A stretch of DNA of 64,000 bases, taken from NCBI GenBank assembly GCA_025526915.1, contig JAHLKH010000034.1, positions 62,001 to 126,000 on the forward strand, written 5' to 3'. Shown here piece after piece: positions 20,430 to 31,286 of the stretch; position 1 is the first letter of the stretch, and the number at the start of each line of letters is the position of its first letter. A program made the translations under genes and the position numbers. This stretch comes from Entophlyctis helioformis (lineage: Eukaryota > Chytridiomycota > Chytridiomycetes > Chytridiales > Chytriomycetaceae). The notes beneath the pieces were generated by a model. It was not told the DNA's origin. It was given only the letters and a program-made list of their open reading frames with translations, and ran no database searches.

Positions 20430-23400
20430 CAGGTATAGTATGAAAAAGGACCGGAATGGCGACAGGTCAGGACCCAGTACATCTTCGTGGAACATCTTTC
20501 GCCGCCTGCGCTTTCCGCTCCAACTGCCCGCTCTGAGCACCGCTGCAGACCCACTCTCGCCCTCGTGTTGCCCGGCGTCGTCAGCAACAGGAGTCAGCTC
20601 AAACGGGACGCCAAACTGCCGATGCACTGCCACCACTGCATCAAAGTACGACATGAGCGCCGCGTCCGACGTGAGCCCGCCTACGATGGCAAACTGGTTG
20701 GTCGATCGGTCGTGCTTGATGGTGTCCACATTCCAAAACAGCGGGTACGACTTGTAATCGCCAGGCAAGGACTGCCAGTGTGAGGCGAACGCGAATCGGC
20801 CGTAGGCAGCCAGCATCACCGCCGTCAGATTACGCTCAAACTGCTCGCGGTTTTGCAGGTTGCGCCACATGGTGGACCATCCCTTGAGGCCATTTGAGAA
20901 GTCGCCAAACATGTTGCTGGCATTGTAGAGCGGGCTGTCGACAAATCCGTGGGCGTCGCCCATGTCCTGCTGCGGCTGTCTGGCAATCGCGGGATCGATC
21001 GTGCCGCTGTCACGGAGCGTCGCAATGGCCGGTTTGGGCGTGTTGGAGTGCGACGGGACAGGATCAATGCCCAGGGCATGCATAAAACGCATGGCCAGAC
21101 GCGACAAGCGAATGACGGACGTCCAGCCTTCGGTGCGTGCCAGCCCTCTCACCATGCGGACCATCACGCTAATGTCGGGCATGCAGCCGTCCTTGATCAT
21201 GTCGATAAAGACCTCACGGGCAGGAGGAACGCGACAAAACGCCATCAGGTGCGTAATGTAGGCATCGTAGAGCTTGAGTGGCTTGCGGGTCTTGTGCTTG
21301 ACGAGCTGGTAGTCGCTGTAGATGTGTGTGATGTTTGCGTGGTACTTGCCTCGTGGGCCTGGCTGGTTGGCGACATGTAGCGGCGACAGATGTGGAACAT
21401 ACTCGAGACGGTCCGTACCGTCTTCAGCTGTCGTGCCAGACGGTTCCGAGTTGCTCATGCTGCTTGCCGATTCTGCCTGGGCAGCTTCTGCAGCTGCGGC
21501 TGCCTCACGACCATACCGCGACCGTTGGAACCGGTGTGCACGGTTCAAGTGCACCAACATGGACACCAGCAGATGCTCCGAGGGCTCAATACCGCGGTCG
21601 ATCATGCGCTTGTAGATTTCGCAGGCGCGGTCAAAGTTGGACAGCTTGAGGTGTGCATTAATGACGAGCGCATACGTGGTTGCTGTGGGTGCGATGCCGT
21701 GGTCCTCCATCACACGCAGCCATCGCCACGCAGAGTTGACATGCCGCTGGGCCACAAACCCGCCGATGATGGTGTCAAAGACAGCATGGTCGGGCACAAT
21801 GGGGGACGTCGATCCAGGCAAGCGTGTGCCAAGCATGGCATTGAAGGTGGCGACAGCCTCGCGCATCTTGCCTGCTGTTGCGTAGCCGTGGATGATGGCC
21901 GTGTATGTGATGAGGTTGGGTGTGATGCCACGCTCGCGCATGCTATAAACGGTCTTGGCCATTGCGCTGACGTCACCCGCACGCGCCAATGCACTGATGA
22001 GTCCTGTGTAAGGAACGACACCTGGCTCGATGCTTGAGGGTGGCAGTGCCGGTTGCAGACGGGGCTTTCCGGCATTCTTTGGATCACGGGCCGCCTGCTG
22101 GCCTGCCGCCTCGACCGTGATGGGATCCAGCGCTTCGCCAGTCGCAATCGCCAGCCACTTCCTTGCTGCCGCCAGCTCACCCGCGTTTGCATGCGCGTTC
22201 ATGAGGATGGTGTATGTGGCTTCATCCGGCACGATCCCGTACGTCTTGACCAGGTTCTCGTAAAGCACGCCCATGGCATTCAAGTCTCCAGCCAGCCCGT
22301 ACCCGTGCAGCAGAGCGTTGAGCATGCGCGCGTCTGGCATGATGTCGTTTTGGCGGGCAGCAATGAACATCTTGAGCATGCCCTCGATATCGCCCTTGTC
22401 GGCATGAAGCTTGATCATAATGGTGTACAGCACCAGGTCCGGCGTGAGGCCCATGAACTGCATACGCTCCATGACGGTCTTTGCGGCGTTGATGTCTCCG
22501 CGCTTGGCAAAACTCTGCAGGATGGGAGTAAATGTGCCGAGATTCGGCCTGACACGCATTGACACCATGCGGTTGTAGTACTCGACAGCCATGTCGAGAC
22601 GGTCTGCCGTGCATGCGGCTGTGATGATGGCGTTGAAGGCGTGCAGATCAGGGGCGATGCTTGCAAAGGCGGTGGACAGGATTGCGCGTATTTCCTGGTG
22701 TGTTGATGGCAGCGCTGGTTGTTGATGCTCCTGAGCAGTGCTAGAGTGCTGCTGAATGCCATGAGACGGCGTGGCTGCTTGGTGTTTGGACTTGAGCATG
22801 CTGAATATCATGGCTGCGTTGCCAAAGTCCTTGCCAGCCTGCATGAAGGAGTCGATCAGACAGGCTGCACTGTGTGCCGTCAACGGATGCCCACTGGACG
22901 CGACGATGGACAGGGCGAATTCGAGAACGGAGTGGCCGCCAAGTCTGCGCAGAGACCGGACGAGCCCAGAGATGTCGTGATCTTGGTGCTTTAGCGTGTG
23001 CGATGCTTGGTGGCTTGTTGAGTGCATGCAGACGAGCAGCTGGAGCGTATTCGCAAAGTCTGGCGTGTATATGCTCTTGCTTTGGGCGGCGATCCGTGTG
23101 AGCAGGAGAGCGCAGACGTCCATGCCGGCCAAGCACTGAGCCTCGGCCATGGCAGCCAAGACCATGTGCAGATCACGAATCTCAAAGGGCAGTGGCGGCT
23201 GAGCACGGCGATCAGACGAGGACGAGGACACGGGATCGGATGCTCGGACCAGCAGCTGGAGAAGGGCATCGTAGTCGCGCTGCTCTAGGAGCGCCTTTTC
23301 GGCAGGCGACATGCTGGAGAACGACGCCAAGGAGCTGCTCGCTTGCTTGATGGCCGCAGCCCGAGTGGCGGATGCACTTGCTGGCAGCCGGTTTCCGAGA

Positions 23401-23789
23401 CGGGCGATGCTGTCTTGACTGCTGGTGCTGCTGCTGCCGTCGTTGTGGGTCTGATGGCCGTGTTGGGCGGATGCATAGGCTCGCCGACAAGCCTGGGCCG
23501 AGGGCTGCGATGCATGCTGCCAGCCCAACCGAGTGCTCGCGGCGGTTGTGTGTGCTGGCCTTTGGTTGAACGGGCGAAGATCACCAGGCGGCTGAGCCAG
23601 CGGGGCTGGTGCGGAAGGAGGGGCGAGCAGCAGCGCAGCAGAAAGTCGGCGCCGTGGCAGCAGCTGTGCGGCGCTGCGTGTGGGTGTCGCCGGTGCCTGT
23701 GCAGGTGCGTGTGCCTGTGCAGGTGCAGGTGCAGGTGCAGGTGCAGTTGCGGCCGCCAGACGAACGTGTGCACCGGCTCTGGCGAACAT
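20349..23789 (-). CDS. Large mitochondrial-type pentatricopeptide repeat (PPR) protein
   Basis: A single open frame encodes 1,146 residues without visible introns. The N-terminus M-F-A-R-A-G-A-H-V-R-L-A-A-A-T-A is basic and lacks acidic residues, like a mitochondrial presequence, and is followed by an Ala-Pro repeat. The centre holds roughly nine 35-residue PPR helix pairs: H-A-F-N-A-I-I-T-A, V-P-Y-T-G-L-I-S-A-L, I-T-Y-T-A-I-I-H-G-Y, A-V-F-D-T-I-I-G-G-F and T-T-Y-A-L-V-I-N-A-H repeat starts. PPR proteins bind organellar RNA; the specific target is unknown. A low-complexity Ala/Glu/Ser insert and a C-terminal ~350-residue non-repeat region follow. The last 27 codons lie in the segment also present at 1-566. 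It diverges from mL53 with 41 bp between start codons. Confidence 0.9.
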   Translation of the reverse strand: MFARAGAHVRLAAATAPAPAPAPAQAHAPAQAPATPTRSAAQLLPRRRLSAALLLAPPSAPAPLAQPPGDLRPFNQRPAHTTAASTRLGWQHASQPSAQACRRAYASAQHGHQTHNDGSSSTSSQDSIARLGNRLPASASATRAAAIKQASSSLASFSSMSPAEKALLEQRDYDALLQLLVRASDPVSSSSSDRRAQPPLPFEIRDLHMVLAAMAEAQCLAGMDVCALLLTRIAAQSKSIYTPDFANTLQLLVCMHSTSHQASHTLKHQDHDISGLVRSLRRLGGHSVLEFALSIVASSGHPLTAHSAACLIDSFMQAGKDFGNAAMIFSMLKSKHQAATPSHGIQQHSSTAQEHQQPALPSTHQEIRAILSTAFASIAPDLHAFNAIITAACTADRLDMAVEYYNRMVSMRVRPNLGTFTPILQSFAKRGDINAAKTVMERMQFMGLTPDLVLYTIMIKLHADKGDIEGMLKMFIAARQNDIMPDARMLNALLHGYGLAGDLNAMGVLYENLVKTYGIVPDEATYTILMNAHANAGELAAARKWLAIATGEALDPITVEAAGQQAARDPKNAGKPRLQPALPPSSIEPGVVPYTGLISALARAGDVSAMAKTVYSMRERGITPNLITYTAIIHGYATAGKMREAVATFNAMLGTRLPGSTSPIVPDHAVFDTIIGGFVAQRHVNSAWRWLRVMEDHGIAPTATTYALVINAHLKLSNFDRACEIYKRMIDRGIEPSEHLLVSMLVHLNRAHRFQRSRYGREAAAAAEAAQAESASSMSNSEPSGTTAEDGTDRLEYVPHLSPLHVANQPGPRGKYHANITHIYSDYQLVKHKTRKPLKLYDAYITHLMAFCRVPPAREVFIDMIKDGCMPDISVMVRMVRGLARTEGWTSVIRLSRLAMRFMHALGIDPVPSHSNTPKPAIATLRDSGTIDPAIARQPQQDMGDAHGFVDSPLYNASNMFGDFSNGLKGWSTMWRNLQNREQFERNLTAVMLAAYGRFAFASHWQSLPGDYKSYPLFWNVDTIKHDRSTNQFAIVGGLTSDAALMSYFDAVVAVHRQFGVPFELTPVADDAGQHEGESGSAAVLRAGSWSGKRRRRKMFHEDVLGPDLSPFRSFFILYLRHCELCGRGVARQHAFDWMHDNVPYE

Positions 23790-23830
23790 GGCCGCTGTCG
23801 TTGCCTCGCTGGGTTTGCGGCAAACACGAA
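23790..23830. promoter_or_regulatory. 41-bp divergent gap between PPR and mL53 start codons
   Basis: The two chosen ATGs face away from each other with only 41 bases between them. Any shared core promoter must overlap at least one 5' coding region. Both products are predicted mitochondrial gene-expression proteins. Confidence 0.5.
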
Positions 23831-24483
23831 ATGCGAACGTCGCTGAAATTCGTCGACAAGGTCGCCATTGCGTTTGCCCCGCTCAGCCCGGCGTCCCGGT
23901 CGGTGCGGTGAGTTGCGGGCGCCAGTCTGTGTGCGCAGCTGCCATGGAGCAGCCCTCGGAGCAGCCTGGCTGCATGGCTGGCTGGCTGCACGGCTTGCTG
24001 GCTTGCTGGCTTGCGGGCTTGCCTCGCAGTCGGCAGTTGCTGCTGGCTGGCCCGAGTGCTTGAAACTGATCTTCCCGACTTGGCTGGCTGCGCTTGTGAA
24101 TGCACGGCGACTGCACGACGACTGCACGACGACTGGATGGCATGGCAGGCATGGCATGAAATGCACAGCGTGGTGTGGAACCGCCTGCACACACACAAGC
24201 AGATTGCAGAGAACCCAAAGTGCCAGTTTGATGTCAAGGTCATGGACAAGATCGCCTCGCCGTTTATCGAAGTCCGCTACAGTGAGTTGGATCCCGTCGC
24301 GCCGCTGCACCACTTGTGCGTACTGACCCATGCGGTGCCGGGTGTGCGCCGGATCTGTGCGCAGTCGACAAGAAGGTGATCAAGATCGAGACGGCCAGCC
24401 TAACGGCAGAAGAGGTGCTGCAGGATATCAACCGGCACTCGAGAAAACTGCAGATGGAGGAGGATATTCGCTCGTCCAGCTGA
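23831..24483 (+). CDS. Mitochondrial large-subunit ribosomal protein mL53
   Basis: Three exons (23,831-23,907, 24,169-24,281, 24,365-24,483) give a 102-residue protein, the usual length for the yeast MRPL44/mL53 family. The N-terminus M-R-T-S-L-K-F-V-D-K-V-A-I-A-F-A-P-L matches the family's K-V-x-V-x-F-x-P-F start. The middle P-F-I-E-V-R-Y and the C-terminus T-A-E-E-V-L-Q-D-I-N-R-H-S-R-K-L are the most diagnostic blocks. All phases agree. Splicing across the first intron (261 bp) is supported by the family alignment from memory, not by transcripts. Confidence 0.85.
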
Positions 24484-25004
24484 GCGGCATCGTGAATGAA
24501 CCACGCACATACATAGCACAGCGGGCTGCACCACGATAGCGCTCTGCAGGGTTGTCGGTGGAGTGCTGCCTCCCGTGCTGACTGTGGATGGTTTCAGCTG
24601 GACGGCAGACGGTGCGTGTCCGGCGAGCGCAGGCTGTATAAGGGCGGCTGAGCGCAAGGGCACAGCGCAAGGGCAGAGGCGGAGGCAGTCTAAAGTGGCA
24701 GCACAGTGGCAGCACAGTGGCACTGCGACTGCAGGCCGGCACGCTGTGGTGAGTCAAGCGAGCATGCAGCGCCACATGCCGAGCAGCGGTGCTGGTGCAC
24801 GGGTACGACACAAAATGTTGCCATTTTTGGCCATTGGCGGCGTGGCCGGCAGCAGCAGCCTCCGCCCCAAAGCCAAATCTTCAGCCGCCGGCGAGACTGT
24901 TTGTTGTGTTGCGTCACTTGCCCAGCTCCGCAAACAACGCACTTGAACCTCGAGCACCCCCCGAGCAAGCCAGCGAGCAATCCCGAGCAAGCAAGCAGGC
25001 GCCC
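24484..25004. other. Intergenic region upstream of the SWIRM gene
   Basis: No coding signal is evident. A TATAA-like GTATAAGG lies near 24,637, and direct short repeats of GCACAGTGGCA and CAAGGGCA lie around 24,658-24,725. It probably contains the mL53 3' UTR and the promoter of the next gene. Confidence 0.5.
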
Positions 25005-26574
25005 ATGTCCACACGATCCAAGCCCAGAAAGTCGCCGCCGCTGCGCTCGATCCAGCGGCCGTCGATGCAGCCCGGCCGCCAGGTCCCCGCCCCCGCTGCC
25101 CATGCGTGCGATTCTGCCTCGGGCGATGCCTCGGGCGATGCATGCGTCACCCCGGTGCCGTCGCCGTCGCCGCCCAATGCAAGCTCCAACGCCAACGGCA
25201 TCGCACGCCATCGCCCGCCCAACACATGCATGCCGATCAGGGCATCATCAAGCTGGACGTCTTCTCGGCGTTCCTCGGAAACCCGGCATCCCTGCTGTAT
25301 GCCCGCAGCCGCCATGCATCCAGCCGGGGGCCTGCCGCCGGTGCCGCCAGCAGCCCCGCCGACAGCGGCAGACAGCAACCGCATCAGCATCAGCAGCAGC
25401 ACAAACGGATCCGGCATGTGAATCACGTCAAGGCAACTGAAGGCGCCGAAATGGCTGCTGCTGCAACGTCAACAAGCTCAGACAGGGCCACGGGCAGCGT
25501 GCACGGCAGGGAGCAGCACCAGCCGCACGGCATGCTTCGCCGCAAACGCAATCGTGCGGCGGCAGGCACCACGTCCACCAGCGAAGGCGCATCCGACGAC
25601 GACGCCGCTGCCGCTGCAGCTGGCATGCGAGACGCCGACACTCCAAGCAAACGCCTCCGTGCTCATGGCGGTGACATTGACGGCCACTTGCAGGCACGCA
25701 CGAGCGGCGTAAATGGTCGCAGCGCAAGTACTCTTGATCATGCGCCGCACTCTGCCGCCACCGGCCGTGTCGACGCCATTCATCACCGCGGCCTGGACAC
25801 GATGGCCAAGGATGCATTCGATGCACCCGCCACGCCGCACGCTTCGCATCCCAGCGTCGCCAGCCCGCCACACGCTCCGCCGTCTCGCCTGAATGCGCAG
25901 CTGTCCATTTCAACCCTGATGCTCTCGACGAATCCGTCCTTGTCGATGCTCAACTCGCCCATGTCGTCCACACCCACATCTCCGCTTCCCCCCGCAACGC
26001 CGCTGTCGGCCCACTACTCTGAGAGCGAGCGCACTTTCAGCCACCACGACAACACCACCACACGGCCAGAGCCCAATAGATCGTCGGCGTCCACTTCGTA
26101 CAAGAAGAAGCGCACCGGCCCAAGCGCTGGCGGCAGGCGCTTTGTCATCCACGAAGACCCAATCCAGTGGTCAAAGAGTATGTCGAAACTCCGCCATGGT
26201 TGTGCCCTTGTCTGTGCACCAGCATACGCATGCTATTAATGGATTGATCGCGCCACTGACAAGCGCCACTCGCGCAACACCAACTCTGTACTCTGTGCAT
26301 GGTTCCACGAAACCACCTCAGGCGCACCGCTCGATATCAGTCCGACGGCCAAAGACTACGATAAGCTGACGCCAGCCGAGGTGCAGACATGCTCCATCCT
26401 GCGGCTCATGCCCGAAGTGTACCTGCGCATCAAGACGATCATGCTCACGGCACGCGCTGAAAAGGGCATGTTCAAGAAACGCGACGCGCAGCGGTGGTGC
26501 CGGATTGATGTCAACAAGACCGCCCGGCTGTACGACTGGTTTGTGCAGCTTGGATGGCTTATCTCGCCCATCTG
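25005..26574 (+). CDS. SWIRM-domain chromatin-associated protein
   Basis: The last exon encodes a clear SWIRM domain: L-T-P-A-E-V-Q-T-C-S-I-L-R-L, P-E-V-Y-L-R-I-K, F-K-K-R-D-A-Q-R-W-C-R-I-D-V-N-K and a final W-F-V-Q-L-G-W-L. SWIRM domains bind DNA/nucleosomes in chromatin complexes; the fungal FUN19/Laf-type proteins have this architecture with a long disordered N-terminus. Here the first ~370 residues are Ser/Ala/His-rich with a K-K-K-R patch. The first intron ends at 25,240. The second lies near 26,177-26,263, but its exact borders do not give canonical ends in phase. AATAAA at 26,803-26,808 may be the polyadenylation signal. Confidence 0.75.
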
Positions 26575-26990
26575 ATCCGGCATATCCTGGCTTGGCTTTG
26601 GCTTGGCTTGGCTTGTTGTAGTTCGGTCTGGCATTGCAGCCTGCCCTGTTGACCCGTCTGGTCTCGTGCGGCTGCCCAATGCCGTGCCGTGCCGCGTCTC
26701 GTCTGTCTGACGTGCGTGGTCCTGTCCGAGTTCGTTGTAGATGGTTCCTGCTTGGGGTGTCCCTTTTCATTTCTTCTCTCTTCCAGTGGATGTGATGTCG
26801 ATAATAAACTTGCGCTTGTGCGATCTGGCGTGGATCTGGCACGGCGTGCGAATGCAGCTACACGGTGAAGAGTTGGGCGTGGATCGCGGCCGTGGTGCAC
26901 ACTTGAGCGTCATGACGAATCTTGCCGATGCCGTCCTGCTGTTGCTGGTTGCCTTGAGTTTAGACAACGTACATACATACACATACGCCG
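26575..26990. other. 3' UTR and spacer
   Basis: No gene is seen. It contains a (GGCTT)n-like run at about 26,591-26,612 and AATAAA at 26,803-26,808. The minus-strand open frames here are shadows. Confidence 0.5.
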
Positions 26991-27867
26991 ATGGGAGTCA
27001 GCTGGCTCGAGTCGAAGCAGCCGCAGCACGGCCGCAAAGACGATTGCGCCACCGTCATTGACGATGCCGCTGTCTGCATCGCTCACGATCACGATCACGA
27101 TCAGGAGCTGCAGCATCTGCAGCATCTGCAGCATCTGCCGCTCAAGAGCACGGGCAATGCGCACGGCCGACGACGTCCCCGCAAGGATGCTGGCCATCCG
27201 AGCATTGCCACCGTCATTGCTGCCATATCGATCGTCGTCGCTGCTATGCTGAGCGGCTCATCCGGCCCGCTATCCAGCAGCGTCAGCCCTGCAGGCCCAG
27301 CACCCGCCGCGGGACCCACCGCACGTCCGATGGCGGCTGTGCCAGATTTGACTCCGCAGTCGTCCATCGCAGCCATGCATCAACCGGCCAAGGGCCTGCC
27401 GAGACACCCGCTGCATCCAGTCGGCTTCCCGCACACGGCTCCAGACACTCTGCGCTGCTGCGTCGCGGCGGCTGGCCTGTGGCAGCACCGGCGGCGTCGA
27501 CGGTACCTCCGTTCGCCGGCAGCGGTGCGAGCCAGAGCGGCGAGATTGCATCCACACCCGCGACATCCATGTCCGAATCTGAAACGCATGCGCAGCAACC
27601 GACAAAGCAGCAGCAGATCGTGCCTGGCCGAGCGCAGCAAGGGCTGGACGAGCCGAAAGGACAGCAGAAGCAGGCGCTCGCAAGCAGCTTGATGAGGACG
27701 AGCGGCCGCTGCGCCAGCACACGCCAGGCCATCCGCATCCCGTCAACCCCTACGAGCCGAATGACGCGGACACAATCCTGTCGGCCGCCCAAGACATCCA
27801 GCGCAAACTGATGGTGACGGCTCTGCAGCTGGCGGCTGTGGTTGTGACGGCCATGTTCATGTGGTAA
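26991..27867 (+). CDS. Unrecognised spliced gene ending in a hydrophobic tail
   Basis: I do not recognise the product. The first frame, from the ATG at about 26,991, contains a His-Asp repeat, a Q-H-L repeat from a CAGCATCTG tandem (27,111-27,140) and one hydrophobic stretch, I-A-T-V-I-A-A-I-S-I-V-V-A-A-M-L. The last exon starts after an AG at 27,684 or 27,687. It encodes an acidic segment, then D-I-Q-R-K-L-M-V-T-A-L-Q-L-A-A-V-V-V and M-F-M-W before TAA at 27,865-27,867. That pattern suggests a tail-anchored membrane protein. The exons between are unresolved, and the region could hold two genes. Confidence 0.4.
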
Positions 27868-28073
27868 CAAGCCCCGGCTGCGGGCATCCAGATCGGCGAA
27901 CTGGATGGGTATCTTTCTCTTGTCTCTACTCTGGACTCTACTTTGCAATGCTCACATAAATGGTATGCTTGTGAATGAACAATTGCTGTGAACAAGGGCG
28001 GCACCGTCGCCAACAGAAAAGAAGAGAGATATGGGGTCAAGGGAGGGGAGTGGATGGTTGAGGGGGAGATGCA

Positions 28074-30210
28074 TCACATTGCACGCCGTCCACGCGTCTC
28101 GATCGGCAGCATCACCATGCACACGAACGCGAGCCCGAGCATGACAGATGCAACGTACATGGGCAGGCTCAGATCGTGTTCCATGAGCACGCCCGTGAGG
28201 ATCGGTGCGATGGTGCCCGTGATGCGGCCAAGAGCCGATGCTATGCCGACTGCAGTGCCGCGGAACTCGGTGCGGAAGACTTCGGGCGAGTACGAGTACA
28301 GCACGCCGTACATGATGTTCTGGAGAAGGCTGGCAATGCCGCTCACAACGACTTGGCCCACGCTCGATGTGAACACGGTGAAGAGAGACAGTGCACAGGC
28401 GGTGCCGAGTGTGGACAGGGCCATGGTCCAGATGCGGCCGAGTTGCGTCTCGACCATGTATGTGGCGAGCAGAGATCCGGGCACGCCAAAGAAGGAAATG
28501 ACGGCATAGTTGCGGTACGTTTCCGAGTCGGACAGGGGCGGACGGTCCTGCGATCCGCCGTGGAGCATGAGAAACTTGGTGAGGAATCCGTTGAACATGA
28601 CGTATCCGAGCGCAATGAGCATCCAGATGGCCCACACGAGCGAGGTTGTGAGCCGCATGTCCTTTGCAAACAGCGCGCGTAAATGGTCCAGCTGGAAGCC
28701 GCCCTGTCGCTGCTCGGCCGCAATCTCGTCCGGCAGCGGAAAGTCTTCTGGGACCAGCTGCAGCACCTTGCCGTTCATGTGCGCCAACTTGTGCAGAACC
28801 TTGACGGCCTTTTCGCGCTGTCCCGTGGCAAGCAGGTACTTTGGCGACTCGTACATGCGGAACAAGGCGATGCGGCCCACGACCATGAGCAGCGTGATCA
28901 GGCCCATGATGAGAAGGAGGATGCGCCAGCCGTAGTTTTTGGTGGTGTCGCAAACACCGGTCGATGGGCAGCTGAATGGCGGCACGACGGCCCATGCAAC
29001 GAGCGAGACAATGACCTGCCCAACAGGCCAGAACACGCTCAAAAGTGTGAGCAGTCGCTGGTACTCGGCTGGAGTAAACTCGAGAAACAGCGTGCCTGCA
29101 CACGCATCAGATCCCATTCCCAGGCGTCAGTCGCAAGCCCCGCACCAAGACACGTTCACTTGGCTTACCATCCACAGGCAGATTGCCGCCAACACCAAAC
29201 GCCATGCCAGCATACGCAAGGCAGAGCAAGGTGTACGTCGGTGCGAATGCAGCCAGCGTGCCGCACGTGCCCGCAATCAGCAGCGTCCAGTGAAAGGCAG
29301 GGCGGCGGCCAATGACGTCGCTGAGCAGACCCCATCCGGCCGATCCAACGATCATGCCCATAAAAGCGCATGTCGTGCCGAGCCCAGCCAGAGAATCCGG
29401 CAGCCCAAACTCGCGCTGGATCTGCGGCAGCACTGCAGCAATGGCTTGTAACCACTGTCCGCCCATCTGGGTTAGCCAGCAGTCACAGATCATGTGCAAA
29501 AGGGCACGGGCATGCCACCCTGAAAGGCTCGCACCGCTTTCAACGCGGGCGGATGCCTGTGCCATATGCAAGCGGTGTGGACGCACCATGTTGTCGGCAA
29601 CCCAGCCCATGCCGCAGAGCCAGAAGAGCTTCCATTGGAACGAGCCCATGCCAATGAACGAGATGGTATCGGACAGCAGCGCAAACGGATCCGTCGGTGC
29701 AAGGCTGTCGGTGACGTCGCTGCCGTTGCCGTCGTCGCCTGATGTCGTTGCGAGCGCGCCATATTGAGCACCTGCGTGTGTTTGAGAGCTGGGTGGGATG
29801 CTTCCGGCTAACGGCCGTCTCTCGTCGTCGTCGTCGTCGTCGCCTTCGTCGTCACTTGGTTGATCGTTGTTGTGGTTGCTTCCCTGTGGGACGGCTGGGT
29901 TGGCTGTCGCTGCTGACGCTGGCTTGTGGCTTGGCGCTGACTCAGACGGCTGGAACGCAGCAACGACGGCTGCTGCTGCTGTTGCTGGCTTGGACGGTGA
30001 CGGCCCGTGGGTGCGTGGCTCGGCCGGCGCACGCGGGCGGGTCGCAGGCCCAGACACACTGCTTGATCCAGAAGTGGCCGCAGCAGCATCGGCCGTGGCC
30101 ACAGCAGCAAAGGTACCTGCCGACGACGGCGACGGCGACGAGCGGCCTCGCAGCCTCGCCTGGGCAGCGGCCAGCACCTTTGCGATTCTCGAATCCTTGG
30201 ATTTTGCCAT
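28074..30210 (-). CDS. SV2-like major facilitator superfamily transporter
   Basis: Exons 30,210-29,587, 29,454-29,169 and 29,095-28,074 join in frame to 643 residues. The N-terminal ~170 residues are Ala/Ser/Pro-rich with a run of aspartates and are cytosolic by inference. The MFS core begins F-Q-W-K-L-F-W-L-C-G-M-G-W-V-A-D-N-M. It continues with the loop 2-3 motif G-W-G-L-L-S-D-V-I-G-R-R and G-G-N-L-P-V-D-G, as in SV2/organic-ion-type transporters. About 12 hydrophobic segments fit. A large loop with E-S-P-K-Y-L-L follows TM6. The substrate is unknown. Its ATG lies 16 bp from the divergent TIM22 ATG. Both introns (73 and 132 bp) preserve conserved motifs across the joint. Confidence 0.88.
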
Positions 30211-30226
30211 TGAGTTGATAAGGTCG

Positions 30227-31110
30227 ATGGCACAACAACCGCAGGGACAGTTCCCGTCGGGGCTCATGAGCGAGGAGGACTTTGAAAACATGCGTGCGGC
30301 GCAGGAGCGCCGGCGCCAGGAGGACATCTTCAAGTCGGCCATGGAGTCCTGTCCCGGCAAGCTCGTCGCCAGCGGTGTCATTGGTGCGCCTGCCCGTCGT
30401 CTTGTTGCCTGTCCGCTGCTGCCGTCCGTCGTTCGGCAGGCGGCTGGTTTTCTGCCAGCCTGGCTGCACGCCTGGCTGCACTCCTGGCAGACGATCGATG
30501 CGCTCCCCCGGTGCACCAGCATGCTCGCATTGCCTGGGCTGACACACAGACGGCCATGCATGCCGCTGCGCTGGAAACGACAGGTTTTGGTCTTGGAACC
30601 GCATTCGGCCTGTTCATGTCGTCCGTCGACTGGAACATCAACACTGAGGAGTTCCAGAAGCTCACCACGCGCCAGCAGATCAAGCACACGTTCAAGGACA
30701 TGGCGTCCAAGTCGTACGGCACGGCAAAGAACTTTGCCCTTGTCGGCGCCATCTTCTCGTCTTCAGAGTGTGTTGTCGAGTCGGTGCGTCCGGCTGTTTG
30801 GCCCGATCCTTGCGTTGTCCGGCTCGGAATGCAGTCGCTGATGCTGACATGCATGTGCGGCCAACGACAGTTCCGTGCCAAGCACGATATCTACAACCCG
30901 CTCATCTCTGGATGCTTTGCTGGATCCGTGCTTTCTGCAAAAGGTGCGTCCGGCTTGGCATGTCTGGATCCAGCGCCAACTGCCGCGGGTGGACTGATTT
31001 GGGTTGTGCGACGTCGATTGAAAGCGGGACCCAAGGCCATGCTGTTTGGATGCGCTGGATTTGCAGCATTCTCGGCAGCCATCGAGACATGGACCTCAAG
31101 CATGGACTAG
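30227..31110 (+). CDS. TIM22: Mitochondrial inner-membrane translocase subunit TIM22
   Basis: TIM22 is the channel-forming core of the carrier translocase of the mitochondrial inner membrane. Exons 30,227-30,383, 30,584-30,783, 30,871-30,943 and 31,025-31,110 total 516 bases and 171 residues, a typical length. The sequence shows S-C-P-G-K-L-V-A-S-G-V-I-G-G-F-G-L-G, then S-S-V-D-W near the first transmembrane segment. F-S-S-S-E-C-V-V-E-S carries the conserved cysteine. I-Y-N-P-L-I-S-G-C-F-A-G and G-C-A-G-F-A-A-F-S-A-A-I-E follow. All three introns fall in phase at family-conserved joints. It is divergent from the MFS gene. Confidence 0.93.
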
Positions 31111-31286
31111 ACAGACACTGTGGACCACCATATCCAATGCAATCAAGACAATACAACACAAGCACGTCACTGTCTTTATCTCATTTATTGCCGTGCTCTG
31201 ATCCTCGTGCACGTCAGCGCCATGCATGCGTGGTCTCTTGCCTTGTGTGTGTGCTGCAATGACCGAGGAAGATTGCCCGAGGCTCG

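Noticed and set aside
26318..26842. 174-codon minus-strand frame over the SWIRM exon
   Set aside because: It is antisense to a well-supported domain exon and has no features of its own.
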